Assembly: GCA_051294375.1 (NCBI GenBank)
Contig: CM119263.1
Coordinates: 29,587,503 to 29,651,502 of the forward strand
From: Paraspadella gotoi
Lineage: Eukaryota > Chaetognatha
Direction: 5' to 3'
DNA length: 64,000 nt
Shown here: positions 10,993 to 24,125 of the stretch, piece after piece
How positions within the stretch are numbered: position 1 is the first letter of the stretch
Layout of the letters: each line of letters starts with the position of its first letter
Translations under genes and position numbers: made by a program
Notes under the pieces: model-generated
Told to the model about the DNA's origin: nothing
Databases searched by the model: none
What the model saw: only the letters and a program-made list of their open reading frames with translations

Positions 10993-12132
10993 CCGCTCCC
11001 CTTTCCCCCTTCTTTCCTCACATCCAGATTTCCTTTTTATTCATCGTTTCCCCCCCCCAGTGGGCGTGTCCGCGTCTTGCGTTGACTTCCGGTTAATTTT
11101 CCCGCGATGACGCGTGAGAAAATGGCGGAGGTCGATCCCGGGCGTGTGGGTGGGGTCGATTCGGCGGATGGGAAAATTTGATGGGATAAAAAAGAAGCGA
11201 ATGGGAAAAAATTGGTTGGAATGAAATCTGTTGGGATGGGAAAATCGGTTTGAATGAAAGTATGTAAAGCTAAACATTGTTTGAAATGTAATGTTTGTGA
11301 AATAATAGCCCAGCATAGGCCAAAGTGAGGGGCGATACAGCTCATTAATTGATTGAATAATTTTTGTATTACTTGTATAAGTTTAACAAAAAAGATATTT
11401 AAATAATAAATATTGAAAACCAGCAAATTAGCTCGTAATTAAATAGAACAAGACCATCCGAATATTTAAAACAATGGGATGAGATAGAAAAAAATAAATA
11501 AATGTCGTACGTTAAGAATTGTAGAAGTCAGAGGATAAGAGAAAACCTGAATGAAAGTCAAAAGTAAAAGAATTATCCCCAGACGATGGGGGAAAGGAAA
11601 AAAGCCTTTTTCTACAGTGGGACGAATCCCAAGTCTCTCAAATTCCACCCGTTCCCTTCAACCCTTACCCTATAAATGTAGCAGAATAATTTGTGATTCA
11701 TTTCAAATGAAATTGAGTTCTTCAATCTCATTTACATATTGTAGCAATTTAGATCATTTTTCATATCTTTTGATACAGTTTTCATAATAGTCTTATTTTA
11801 CGTTTTTAGCAATACTTTTAATAGATTTTAATAATGATCTTACCATTTCTTACGTTTCTTCTTTTCTCTTTCACCGAATCTTTGGAAGATAAAAAAGGAA
11901 AAAATAGAAGATGAATCATAAAAAATATTCTAAAAAAATCCAATGGGAGAGCCAAGATGAAAATAGACATGAAAGGACAGAAAAGCGAAGATAGAAAAGA
12001 TCAGAAAGGATTTCTGAGAAATCCCTTCGATTTCTAAGAAATGCCTCCGACCAGGAAGTCGACTCAGAAATCATTAGAATCGAGTTCTTTGGCGAATGCC
12101 GCCCACAGCCCTAATGACTCCCCCGGCTACTC
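10993..12132. other. Unannotated intergenic DNA
   Basis: Mixed composition, somewhat GC-richer at 11040-11170. Short repeats of GATGGGA/AATGGGAAAA occur near 11155-11245. No supported gene. Confidence 0.5.
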
Positions 12133-12136
12133 ATAT

Positions 12137-12167
<31 letters not shown>

Positions 12168-12408
12168 ATCTCTCTTCTCTCTCTCTTCTCATCTCCTCTC
12201 TCTCTCTCCTCCCTCTTCTCTCTCCTCCGTCCACATGATTCCCTTTCATTTTTTATCTCGTTTTACTTTTTCCTCACTTTTTCTCCTCTTTTAAAAAAAA
12301 TCTTTCTCTTTTTCTCCTTGTCCTTACCAACTCTCTCTTATTTTTTCTTTCCCTTCTTCTTTTCTCTCTCTCTCATTCCTTCTCTCTCTCCTCTCTCCAT
12401 CTTCTCTC

Positions 12409-12448
<40 letters not shown>

Positions 12449-12490
12449 GCCCTAATCTCTTCAACTCTCTCTCTCTCTCCCTCCCTCCCT
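12133..12490. repeat. CT-rich low-complexity DNA
   Basis: Interrupted CT/CTT/CTCC repeats, purest at about 12413-12446. Confidence 0.9.
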
Positions 12491-12589
12491 CGCCCCCTGG
12501 CGGCGACCACTAATCGCGTAATGAGTTTTTCTTTTGTTTTAACTTCTCCCGTTTACCTCCTTTGGCAAAAGGCTGTCGGAGTAGAAGGA

Positions 12590-13080
12590 GGATGGGGACC
12601 GCTGGGGAGAAAGGTAGGGAGAGAGAGAAAGGGAGGGAGGAGCACGGGAGAAGGGGGGGGGGAAGAGAGAGAAAAGAGAGTCAGAGAAGAGAGAGAAGAG
12701 AAGATGAAGTTTAAATAATGGGTATGGAGAATAAAAGAGAGGAAAAGAGAAGAGAGAAGAGAGAAGAGAGAGGAAAAAGGGAAAGAGAAAAAGAGGAGAG
12801 AGTGAAAAAGAGAAGATAAAGATGGAAAGGGGAGAAGACAGAAGAGAGAGGGACAATGAATTACTAGAAAAGAAAGAAATAGAGAAGAAGAAAGGAGAAA
12901 GGAAAATAGAAAAGGCGATAAAAAGGGAGAATAGGAAAAAGAAATAAGAATAAATGAAAGGAAATAGGAAGAAAGAAGAGAGGAAAGGAAAGAGAGACTA
13001 TGAGAGAGACTATGAAAGAGACTATGAGAGAGACTATGAGAGAGACTATGAGAGAGACGATGAGAGACTTTGAGACTAGA
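12590..13080. repeat. Purine-rich DNA with AGAGACTATGAG repeats
   Basis: G/A-rich for nearly 500 bp, ending in about six copies of a 14-bp unit AGAGACTATGAGAG at 12995-13075. Confidence 0.85.
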
Positions 13081-13264
13081 GTGTGATTATGAAGAAAAAA
13101 GCGAGAGAAGTCTGAGGTTATTGAACTGATATCTTTTCATATCAACGCCCCTGGCGGCGGTTGACTGAATTTCGAAAGGGAGTTTTTTTGCCTTTGGCGG
13201 GGAAGAGATATCTATAGCATCTAAAGGGTGATAAAGTAAGGGGTGTTTATCAGCGTCGAGAGAG
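13081..13264. other. Unannotated DNA
   Basis: Nothing recognised. Confidence 0.5.
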
Positions 13265-13510
13265 ATGACAACGACGACGACGACGACGACGACGACAACG
13301 ACGATAATGACAACGATAACGGCGACTACTACGACGACGACAACTACGACGACAATGACGACGACAGCGACGACGACAACGACGACGCCGCGGGCTAAAG
13401 GGATAATGGATATTATCTGCAGAAACAGATTTGCCTCAGCGGGATCAGGTGGCGATGACGACGACAACAATGACAACAACAACAACGAAATAACAACAAC
13501 AACGACTTCG
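13265..13510. repeat. (ACG)n/(AAC)n imperfect triplet repeat
   Basis: ACG triplets with ACA, ATG and ACT variants at 13265-13390, then GAC/AAC triplets at 13455-13505. Confidence 0.9.
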
Positions 13511-13885
13511 GATCACCGAAGGGTAAACGAGCGGTAATGCTAAGCAAATACAATAACGAGGGGAGCAGCTGCGATTCTCTGCAGTTTGTATTTGATTTAC
13601 AGGTTTTTTGTTTGTTTGTTTTTTTTTTATTTAGATGCAACAAACATTTGAGTTTTTATCTTCGTGTCTCAAGCAGACGTTCGTCTTCCGTTTCTGCGTG
13701 CCTGAATACGTTTGCGTGTGTGCCTGTCTTTTGTTTTTTAAATTATTATTGCGATATTCACTTTACAAATATGTTTCACATATTTATGTCTTTTTCTCAG
13801 TTGAGAAAAATAAGGTGTTTTTTTCTTCATTTTGTAGTTGCTATATTTTGTTTTGAAAGAAAATTGTATATACACAGAAGCAGAT
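13511..13885. other. AT-rich DNA
   Basis: T-rich, no gene seen; the Cys/Phe-rich open frames here show no family signature. Confidence 0.5.
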
Positions 13886-13886
13886 C

Positions 13887-13958
<72 letters not shown>

Positions 13959-13980
13959 CTCTCTCCCTCTCTCTCCCTTT
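13886..13980. repeat. (CT)n microsatellite
   Basis: CT repeat with CTTT and CCTC interruptions. Confidence 0.95.
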
Positions 13981-14545
13981 TCATAACTTCCCCTACTTAT
14001 CCATCCTTTTTATCGCTCAACATGATTTTTTATCGTTTCCAAAATTGTTTTCCTTCTTAATATGCAATTATGCGTATTATACGTTTTCTTTCGCTCGAGT
14101 CAGTCGTCCGTCGATCGGCCTACTCATTGCAAAGTATTCTATAATTTATTAAAGTTTGTAAGTCACTTCGGAATTATTCGCCTTTTTTAATAAAAGTATT
14201 TTTTATTGGGTTCTATATATTATCGTTATTGTTACTGTTACTATATTGTTATAAAAGTAACTTGTTTTGGTGTATTATTATTGATATTGTCACAGAATAG
14301 AATTCCCCTCCCCCGACAAAACTGAAAACCACGATTTACCTCGAATCACCTCAAATCACCGTGAACACGAATTAATCACCATCGAATCACCATGAATTTC
14401 TATGGTACTTCTTGAACCGTTGTTCCCTCGAGGCGTAGAGGTTTATTCCCAGATCGTTATGACCCTCAATTCTGTGAATGGCTCTCACAGAACTCTGAGC
14501 TGGGAATAGTGAGAGAGCAGGAATTTTTTTTTTGTGGGGACTAAT
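13981..14545. other. Unannotated DNA
   Basis: AT-rich, with AATCACC repeats at about 14340-14395 (four or five copies). No gene. Confidence 0.5.
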
Positions 14546-14546
14546 T

Positions 14547-14577
<31 letters not shown>
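14546..14577. repeat. (GTC)n microsatellite
   Basis: About ten perfect GTC units. Confidence 0.97.
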
Positions 14578-14605
14578 TGATAGGTCATCAAGGAGGCAAC
14601 GATCA

Positions 14606-14743
<138 letters not shown>

Positions 14744-15329
14744 GAGCGGGATTTTTCGTCTGGCGGTGTAAGCGAAGATTTAGTCCCCGGGGGAGGGGAG
14801 GGGATGAAATCAATCCCCTTTGGGGAATAGAGACGGGGAAGGACTTTTCCCTTTGGGGATGGTTCAGGGCGAAGGCTGTGTCTAAGGAGGAAGGATATTT
14901 CCTTTCCCGATTGGGCAAGGAGGGAGACGGACCACTGGGGAAAACAGGAGGAAGCCTTAGGATTGAATGAGAGGGAAAGGAAAGGGAAAAAAGAAAAGGA
15001 ACGCGGAGGAAAGGAAAGGAATAAAGAATGAATGAAAAGAAAGTAAATGGATTTGACAAAAAATTACAAAAACGTTTAATTAGGAAAGGAAACTTCGTAC
15101 GAAATGGAACTTGTGAGAAATGTTTATGTCGATTGGGACCCATATCAAATCGTATCGATCCATATCGGCACATAGCGGCCTTTGGCAACTCATAGAAGCA
15201 CACTGCGGCTCATATGAACCCAGGGCTCATGGCACAATCGAATATCCTTTTCCGCATTTCGCGTAATCCGATCCGACAGATGAAGGGAGAGAACCGAAGC
15301 GCTCGTCTCACCCCGTCCTTGGTTCACTC
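14744..15329. other. G-rich then mixed unique DNA
   Basis: Repeated CTTTGGGGA words at about 14815-14860 and 15140-15215 CATATCG/CATAGCGGC words. No coding evidence. Confidence 0.5.
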
Positions 15330-15600
15330 CTCCCGCGCTTAGTTGTGCCATCCTCTGTTGTCCTTTCATCACGCCAGCCACCCCTGGGGATAATTTATTC
15401 CACTCCCGCGCTAATATCTGCAACCGCTCGCGCACACACAGGCCAATATCTGCCACCCCCGCGCGAATTCATGACACCCCCGGATTATTATTTTACACTT
15501 TGCGCCAATAGTGCCACTTCCGCGCCAATTCTTGGCACCCCCACGCCAATCTATTCCACCCCCGCGTCACACTGCCTACCGTCATTTTGCTCACCGCCAT
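15330..15600. repeat. Degenerate CCACCCCCGCGCCAAT repeats
   Basis: Irregular ~28-30-bp copies built on CCGCGCCAAT(A/T)(C/T)TGCCACCCC. Much more GC-rich than the surroundings. Confidence 0.7.
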
Positions 15601-17245
<1,645 letters not shown>

Positions 17246-17478
17246 CACCCTGTTTCTTTTCACACTTCACTTTCCTCACTTTACCTAACTTTCACCCCAA
17301 AGTTCACCCCCTGTTTCATCCTTTCCTTCAATTACCACTCCGCGCTGCCATTCGGGGAAAAAAGAGTGGCAAGCTGGCAGCGGCGAGAATGCCATTAGGT
17401 TCCGACTCCCGATCCTTTCGTTTCGAGGCGAAAGGAAAATGCCACACCATTAATTTTTGCTCCTTGATGAGAATTTCC

Positions 17479-17577
<99 letters not shown>

Positions 17578-17650
17578 ACGACTCGGGAGGTGTAATTGGC
17601 CGCTCGATTCGCGATACTCTCTCTCTCTCTGTTTCCCTTCGAACATTTTT

Positions 17651-17743
<93 letters not shown>

Positions 17744-17750
17744 CTCTCCT
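17479..17750. repeat. (GA)n and (CT)n facing each other
   Basis: Pure (GA)n of about 96 bp (17479-17574), an 80-bp spacer, then (CT)n of about 92 bp (17658-17749). The two tracts are reverse complements and could form a long stem. Confidence 0.97.
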
Positions 17751-18338
17751 TTTTTTCTCCCTCCACCCCGCCTCAGCCTCGACGGTCGATTGTGACCGAA
17801 ATTTCTGATTTATGACCACAGAATCCGACGACGTCAACTGATTTCCTTTTTCGCCAAGGCCACTCTGCCCCCCCCCCACCCACGGGCCATGCCATATCGC
17901 CATGTCGCCATGTCATAGTGGCATGTACCATTGTAATAACTATTGTCATTTTCTTGCTTTTTGTTGTCTAAGTTTGTAGAAAAGATTATGCCCAGCGTTC
18001 TCTTTCTCCCTCTTTTTCCCTCGTTCGCCCAGTTTTAAGGTCAATATTTTTACCTTTCTTCATAGAGAAATTCGGGCTAACGTTAGTTTCATTTTAAACC
18101 AAAGCAGAAGCAACCATCGCCCGGAAGAAACACATTTTCTACGAAATTTTGGGAAGTATTTTCGATTTCGCCAATTTGTACTCGATTTTCCTTAAATAAA
18201 TCACAGAAACTCATTCAAAACTCGTTTTTGCTTCTCAAAAACTCATGTTGAAGGCTTTGGACGGGCGACGGAAAGCCTTGAAATTTACAAGCGTGAAGAG
18301 AAGGAATTCTTCACAAAGTTTGTTGACGACAAGAATGT
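17751..18338. other. Unannotated DNA
   Basis: Includes a CCATGTCGCCATGTCATAGTGGCATG stretch of CATG words near 17885-17925. No gene seen. Confidence 0.5.
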
Positions 18339-18457
18339 TTCCTTGGGCAGATGACGAAATGTCGAATTCGTTTCGACCGTTGACATGACATGACATGACA
18401 AGGCTATTTCCTTGGCCAGATGACGAAATGTCGCCTTCGTTTCGACCGTTGACATGA
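18339..18457. repeat. 69-bp tandem duplication
   Basis: A ~50-bp block starting TTCCTTGG and ending GTTGACATGA occurs at 18339-18388 and 18408-18457 with three or so substitutions. It is separated by a GACAT-rich spacer. Confidence 0.95.
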
Positions 18458-18499
18458 TTAAATTCAATATTTATTTATTTATCTATAGACAAGAGAATA

Positions 18500-18640
18500 A
18501 GAATTGGTTTTTTGTTTACATACAACCAAATATAAATAAAGCGACATGTTTTGGCCAGGTTGTTAGCCTTCATCAGCGAAAAATATTTTGCGCTGATAAA
18601 GAGGAACAAACTAACTAACAAACTAACAAACATGTACGTT
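18500..18640 (-). mobile_element. Possible Penelope-like/retrozyme relic with hammerhead-like core
   Basis: On the minus strand, CTGATGA (18576 to 18570) is followed by AGGCTAACAACCTGGCC, which can pair GGC with GCC. Then come AAAAC and ATGTC. This order (CUGAUGA, stem, GAAA, NUH) is the hammerhead ribozyme core, known in Penelope-like elements and retrozymes. The expected GAAA reads AAAA here, so the copy would be degenerate and probably inactive. No reverse transcriptase remnant is visible next to it. Chance resemblance is possible. Confidence 0.4.
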
Positions 18641-19377
18641 TTCTTTAAGTGAATTAAATTTGATTAAAATTGATATCGTTTCAGACGACGTCATACGAGG
18701 TAAGTAGAATTAGGAAAAGATCGCTCACCCAAAAAGAGCATCGCTACAGTTAGTTGTATGTAAACAAAACAAAACAAATTCATTCATTCGTCCATTCATA
18801 TAATTTTTTTTATACATTGCTGAATTACAATACAATTCGACTATTACTTAGTATTTTCCTCCTTTAGTTAGTAACATTTTTTTAGTTCAATTCTTAAGAT
18901 AATTTCCTCTCTTTACCCTTTCCCGCCCATTCACTCACGGTGCAACTTTTTCTCTCCAAGAAGCAAAAAATTAAAAAAAAAGGTGAAAAAAGCAGAAAAA
19001 AAAAAAAAAAAGCAAAAAAATATGTGCGTCGGGTCCTTTGCAATTGTAGCAGTTGTTTGCGAAAAAAAGAGAATCTTCAAAAGTGACGGCAGTGCAGAGG
19101 CTTTGATGATTTCTCTGCAACAGTAGCACAGGCGGCTTCTGCGGCGGCGGCGGCGGCTGCGGCTGCCGCAGCGGCGGAGAATGCTCCAGAGTGAAGAAAA
19201 GGGAGGTGGGGACGAGGGTGAGGAATCCCGACGAACCTTACTTTTTGGACCAACTTAAGATTTTTTTTCACAAAAACCATCAGCGAAAAATAAAAAAACA
19301 AAGAAAGAAAACAAAAAGAAAAAACAAAAGTAAAAAAAAACAAAAAACAAAGTCGCTGCCATCATTTTCACTTTTTT
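18641..19377. other. Unannotated DNA with a GCN-repeat patch
   Basis: Poly-A runs at 18970-19020 and a GCGGCGGCGG/CTGCGGCTGC patch at 19138-19178, which gives a minus-strand poly-Ala frame. Not judged to be a gene. Confidence 0.5.
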
Positions 19378-19414
<37 letters not shown>

Positions 19415-19415
19415 C
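19378..19415. repeat. (TCG)n microsatellite
   Basis: About eleven TCG units ending in TCACC. Confidence 0.97.
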
Positions 19416-19588
19416 GCTGTCAACCGACGGCTGAAGGTCATCATTTGAAAAATCTCAGAAACAAAGCTGACGTCATCTTCATCGTCATCGTCATCATCTT
19501 CACATTCACTTTTTTGTCATTATTTTTTTTCATCTTATTCATATTCGTCAAATACTTTTCGAGATGCAGGATTCGATTCTGGGCCCTT

Positions 19589-19589
<1 letters not shown>

Positions 19590-19664
<75 letters not shown>
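19590..19664. repeat. (CT)n microsatellite
   Basis: CT repeat with one CCTC interruption. Confidence 0.97.
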
Positions 19665-19668
<4 letters not shown>

Positions 19669-19804
19669 GCCTTACCAATGGCCTCTTTCAAACTCTTACC
19701 CCGAGCTCATGGGCTCACCCTTTCACCCTCACTTCTTTCCCCGGATGCTCCCCGGATCGTTATGACGCTTCGGGCGTCGAGAGACAAGGGCGAGTTTGGG
19801 TTGT

Positions 19805-19825
19805 TATCGTCGGCGTCGTCGCCGC

Positions 19826-19859
<34 letters not shown>

Positions 19860-19862
19860 TCA
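19805..19862. repeat. (GTC)n/(GCC) microsatellite
   Basis: GTC triplets with GCC interruptions. Confidence 0.95.
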
Positions 19863-20044
19863 AGGATGAGCTTTTTTAAAAGTCAAAATACGAAATACTA
19901 TGTTTAAAAGATAAAAAAAAAGTGTATAGTAATATTTCCGATTAAATTAAAAATATTAATTTATAACAAGAAATGAGGATTCAAACCCGGAACCGTTCAG
20001 CTTCACTTGAATCCGTTTCCTGCTGTTGATTTTTTCAGTGGGTA

Positions 20045-20122
20045 TTGGGCACTGCAGCACTACCTCAGTGCAGCACTGTCTCACTGCAGCACTGCCACAC
20101 TGCAGCACACCCGCACTGGGTA
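20045..20122. repeat. CACTGCAGCACTG repeat
   Basis: Four to five copies of (T/C)ACTGCAGCACTG at about 20-bp spacing. The core GTGCTGCAGTG/CACTGCAGCAC is nearly palindromic. Confidence 0.85.
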
Positions 20123-20437
20123 GTGGACAAAGTGACGGAACTGTAAACCTAAGCGTCGCTGCTGTGGTTGTTCCTTTCAGTTCATAGATGGCGTCATTAA
20201 GATAAAGTGACGTTGTTCGCTTTGACCTCAAGTAACATTGGGATGTTGAGGTTGTCAGCAGGGTGGCAGGGCGAACGCGTGAGGGCGGCAGGGCGGGCCC
20301 GGCAGAGCAGTGGGCCCAAGAAAAATGGATTATGTGCTGAGGGAAAAAAAAACTTCAGACTGAACAGAATTTTTTTTTCCTTCGATAATGATTTTTTTTT
20401 GTCTCGCGAATGAAACGACAGTCGAACGTCGATTTTT

Positions 20438-20496
20438 ATCGTCGTCGTCGTCGTCATCGTCGTCATTGCCATCGTCGTCGTCGTCGTCGCTTTCAA

Positions 20497-20527
<31 letters not shown>
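20438..20527. repeat. (TCG)n imperfect microsatellite
   Basis: GTC triplets with ATC, GCC and AAC variants. Confidence 0.95.
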
Positions 20528-20754
20528 TTATGGAACAATATAAAAGAATAGTAAAATACGCTCGTTGACGGTTCGGTATATTGTAGATTTATTTGTTATT
20601 AGAATTCTATACTTTGTAATCTGTATCCAATACTATTATACTGTAATACTGTGATTTGTGTTTACATGATACCATTACTTCTCTCTCTCTCTTGTCTTGA
20701 TTTTCCTCATCGTACGAATCAAGCAAAGAAAAGGCTTCTCTATCTATTTTTGAC

Positions 20755-20756
20755 AT

Positions 20757-20799
<43 letters not shown>

Positions 20800-20800
20800 C
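20755..20800. repeat. (GAC)n microsatellite
   Basis: About fifteen GAC units, complementary in orientation to the TCG tract 230 bp to the left. Confidence 0.97.
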
Positions 20801-20839
20801 AGGAAAATCGGATGTCAATCAAAGCAAATTAAGTGAGAA

Positions 20840-21095
20840 GCGCCGCGACGCCGCGCGAAAAGACGCCGCTTCGAATGACGCCGTGCGAAAAGACGCGCGA
20901 AACGATAAAGACTGAAAAGTCACGTGACCACAAGGCGTCGAAGAAAACGTTGACTCGACCGACGAATCACGAAATGACTCACCAAAAAAAAAAAAAAAAA
21001 AACGATGGAAAAAGACTTGCGGATCGAATCATTTTGCTCACTGATGATGTTTAAACTGTCGCCAAACTGTCGCCAAACTGTCGTCAAAGCTGTCA
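20840..21095. repeat. Short tandem words GACGCCGCGCGAAAA and CTGTCGCCAAA
   Basis: Three copies of a GACGCC(G)(T/C)GCGAAAA word at 20845-20905. A separate 11-bp unit CTGTCGCCAAA occurs three times at 21054-21085. Confidence 0.8.
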
Positions 21096-21740
21096 AATAA
21101 ATAAGAAACAAACAAAAAAAACAGTGAAATATAAATAAAGGATAACGTTAATAACCATCGCGCAAAACCGCGTAAAGATGGCGCAAAGAAACTGCGTAAT
21201 TAATGGCGCATAAAAAGTCGAGAAACAGAAAATGCATAAATAAATGAAGCGTTAAAAAGAAGCGAAGAAAAAACGAAGGAGAAAAAAAAGAAGACGAAAT
21301 GGAAAAAGAAAGAAGAACGACGACAACAACAACGACAATAACGAAATGAACAGCAATCTGTGAATGAAAGAGCTCCGTCTGTCTGTGAGCGTGTTGTGAA
21401 ATCGTCGTGATTTTCTGACGCTTTGCGAGCGTAGAATTTAAAATTCGTTCGAAGGTTGAATGTGCGAATTTCCCTCTTGGCATATTCTTAGCTACTTAGA
21501 ACTTTCTTTAAAACGTTTTAAAATGCTTCCACGCCTACTCTTCAAACTTTGCGCCCACTTCAGATTATCCAAAATCCTTCCCCCACCTCTCATCTTTTCC
21601 TTAACACTACCCCGCCCCCGTCTCTCACGCCGCTCCCCCCCCCGCTTCCAAATTTCTTCTCTCTTTGAGCGACGAGAAACCCTAAGAAATTGGCTCTCTT
21701 TTCGTAGAGCGACCCATTTCTGTTCTTTTATCCCCAAAAT
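21096..21740. other. Unannotated DNA
   Basis: No gene or element recognised. Confidence 0.5.
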
Positions 21741-22000
21741 TTGATTTTAACCTTAATATATTTAGCTTAAAGATATTCTTAAACTTATATAACCCAACCT
21801 ATAAATAAACCTAATCCGGATCCCTAACCTGATTTTAAACCTTAACGCTAAGCCGTTATCCCAAATTTCTAATTCTAACCCCTAATCTAAAACCTTACTC
21901 TCTAACCAAACTCTAACGAATAACTTAATCCCTAACCTTAATCACTAACCTAATCCGTAACCGAATCCTTAACCCCTAACCTTCAACTAAACTCATAAAA
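21741..22000. repeat. Degenerate CCTAACC/CCTAATCC-rich stretch
   Basis: Many irregular CCTAA-containing words (CCCTAACC, CCTAATCC). It resembles decayed arthropod-type CCTAA telomeric repeats but has no perfect tandem run. Confidence 0.5.
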
Positions 22001-22164
22001 ATTAATCTAATTCCAGTTCTAATATGGAATGGGCCGTTCTGGGAAAATAAGGCCCCAAAAAATTGAGTCGTTGTTGTTGTTGTTGTTGTTTTCCAAGTCG
22101 AGTCGTTGTTGATTGGGAAAACGCAAGACAAACATTAACCCCGACTTCTGGGGGGGGGGCGGTG

Positions 22165-22345
22165 AAGGTGGGTGAAGTTAAGTGGGTTGAGATGGGACAG
22201 ATGAGTGGGTTGAGATGGGACAGATGGGTGGGTTGAGATAGGACAGACGGTTAGGTTGAGATGGGACAGACGGTTGGGTTGAGATGGGGGATGAGGTAGG
22301 GTAGAGATAGGGATGAAATAAGGTAGAGATAGGGATAAGGGGAGG
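22165..22345. repeat. 24-bp minisatellite GGTTGAGATGGGACAGA
   Basis: About five copies of a unit beginning GTGGGTTGAGATGGGACAGA, continuing into AGGTAGAGATAGGGAT words. Confidence 0.9.
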
Positions 22346-22559
22346 GAGAGATGAAAGCGAACGGGTAAGTTAACTTGTTGAGACAGAAACCGAAAAGAGT
22401 AAAAGTCAATGAAAGGAGACGAAGGCAAATGAGAGGGTAAGGTCAGGGTGAGTTCGTCTCGACGGACGACGCCCTTCGGAGTCCTCGGAGCATCACTCTC
22501 TGTCGATACAGGATAACATTCATTTGAGAACCTCTCGACCTCTTGACACCCTTTGTATA
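22346..22559. other. Unannotated DNA
   Basis: Nothing recognised. Confidence 0.5.
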
Positions 22560-22885
22560 CTCGCTCTCTCTCTCTCTCTCTGTCTCTCTCTTTCACTTTC
22601 TCACGCTTTAATTCTCCTTTCATTTTTTTTCTCTTATGCTTCTTGGAAGAAAAGGATGTGATGTTTGTTTCTCTTTCTTTCTTTCTGTCTGTCTGTCTTT
22701 CTTTCTTTCTTTCTTTCTTTTTCCTTTCTCCTCTCTCTCTCTCTCCCTTTCTCTCTCTTTTTTTCTTTCTTGCACAGTCCTTGGAATGATAACTTTGCTG
22801 TCTATCTTTTTCTATGTATCTTCATCCGTTTGATTGTCCGTTTGTCTGTCTGGCCAGCTGCGACTCTCTCTCTCTCTTCTCTCTA

Positions 22886-22918
<33 letters not shown>

Positions 22919-22978
22919 CTCTCTCTCCTCTCTCTCTCTCTCTTCTCTCTCTTCTCTCTCTCTCTCTCTCATTGAAAT
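22560..22978. repeat. CT/CTTT-rich microsatellite region
   Basis: Clusters of (CT)n, (CTTT)n and (GTCT)n with short unique spacers. Confidence 0.9.
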
Positions 22979-23304
22979 TCTCTTCGTGGATTGGAGATAG
23001 AACGATGAAACCTTGTTAAGAAAAGGCGGCGCAGCGGAGGTTTTTTTGGGGTAAGGCGAGAAGGTAAGGTTTAGAGATGGGCGTGGCTGATGAGACCGAA
23101 TGGGTGAGGACTGAGGAGAGTCGGGGTAAGGGAGGGTAGGGTTAGAAAATCTTGGGTGGGGGGTTGATGCAGAGAACCCTGGGAAAAAAAGTCAATGGGC
23201 CAAAAGCATGTGGAACATGTCAAATAGAGAAGAAAAGAGAAGAGAGAGAGGGGGAGGAAAAGAGAGGAAAGATAAATGAAAAGGCGAATGAGGTTTGGAA
23301 AAGA

Positions 23305-23305
<1 letters not shown>

Positions 23306-23387
<82 letters not shown>
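23306..23387. repeat. (GA)n microsatellite
   Basis: GA with one AAGA interruption, preceded by about 80 bp of purine-rich DNA. Confidence 0.97.
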
Positions 23388-23388
<1 letters not shown>

Positions 23389-24010
23389 GTAAAATGAATA
23401 TCCACATTGATTAAAACTGAAATTTGGTTGTATGGAGTTCGATCCAACAAAGATCATACGTTAGTTTTTGATTGTTGATTTAAATACTAAATTTGAGAAA
23501 TTAAAGTGATTTTCGATTTCGTCGCTTTAAGTTTCTCTGTAGATGTTTGTGCTACTCTCGATTTTACTGTGGGTTCACAATCTCAGGTTTACCTTCGTAT
23601 AATCCACGTTTTGTTTAAAACCCAGGGATTTTCGTTGTTAGGAATTCGGTACAAGTATAACCAAAAAATCCGATCTTTTTTCTTTTAATTCATGACATTT
23701 CTTTTCTTTCCCTCTGCTCCTTCCTCCTATTTTTCCGAATCAGATGGATTTTTTTCCTCACTAAACTGATTCGCATTTTTATTTTGGAATAATTTTTCTT
23801 TTTTTTTTTTCTGTGCAGGAAGAAGGAAAGAAAATCTTATAGTTAATTTTAGGTCTGTCTGTCTGTCTTTCCGTCAGTCCGTGGGGGTTCTTGGACTGTC
23901 GGTCAGTCGGTAGGTGTGAAGAAACAAAGAATAAAAATAACGATGAAAGTAGCAATTTTTTGCTCTCTTTTTTGGGCCTTTTTTGGGATTTTTTTTTGCT
24001 TTCTTTTCCG
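23388..24010. other. AT-rich DNA
   Basis: No gene; GTCTGTCTGTC words at 23850-23900. Confidence 0.5.
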
Positions 24011-24125
24011 AAAGAGGTTAGGGATATGGAATAAATTAGGGATTAGGGTTGCGGAATAGGTTAGGCATTTTGTTAGAGTTTTGGTTAAGGATTAGGGTTA
24101 GGGATTAGGAATTATAATTAGTGAT
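24011..24125. repeat. Degenerate TTAGGG/TTAGG-like stretch
   Basis: Words GGTTAGGGAT, ATTAGGGTT, GGTTAGGCAT in an irregular array, in the opposite orientation to the CCTAA-rich stretch at 21741-22000. Confidence 0.5.

Noticed and set aside
19077-19343. Poly-alanine protein on the minus strand
   Set aside because: Short GCN repeat with poly-A/T flanks and no conserved domain; not enough to call a gene.
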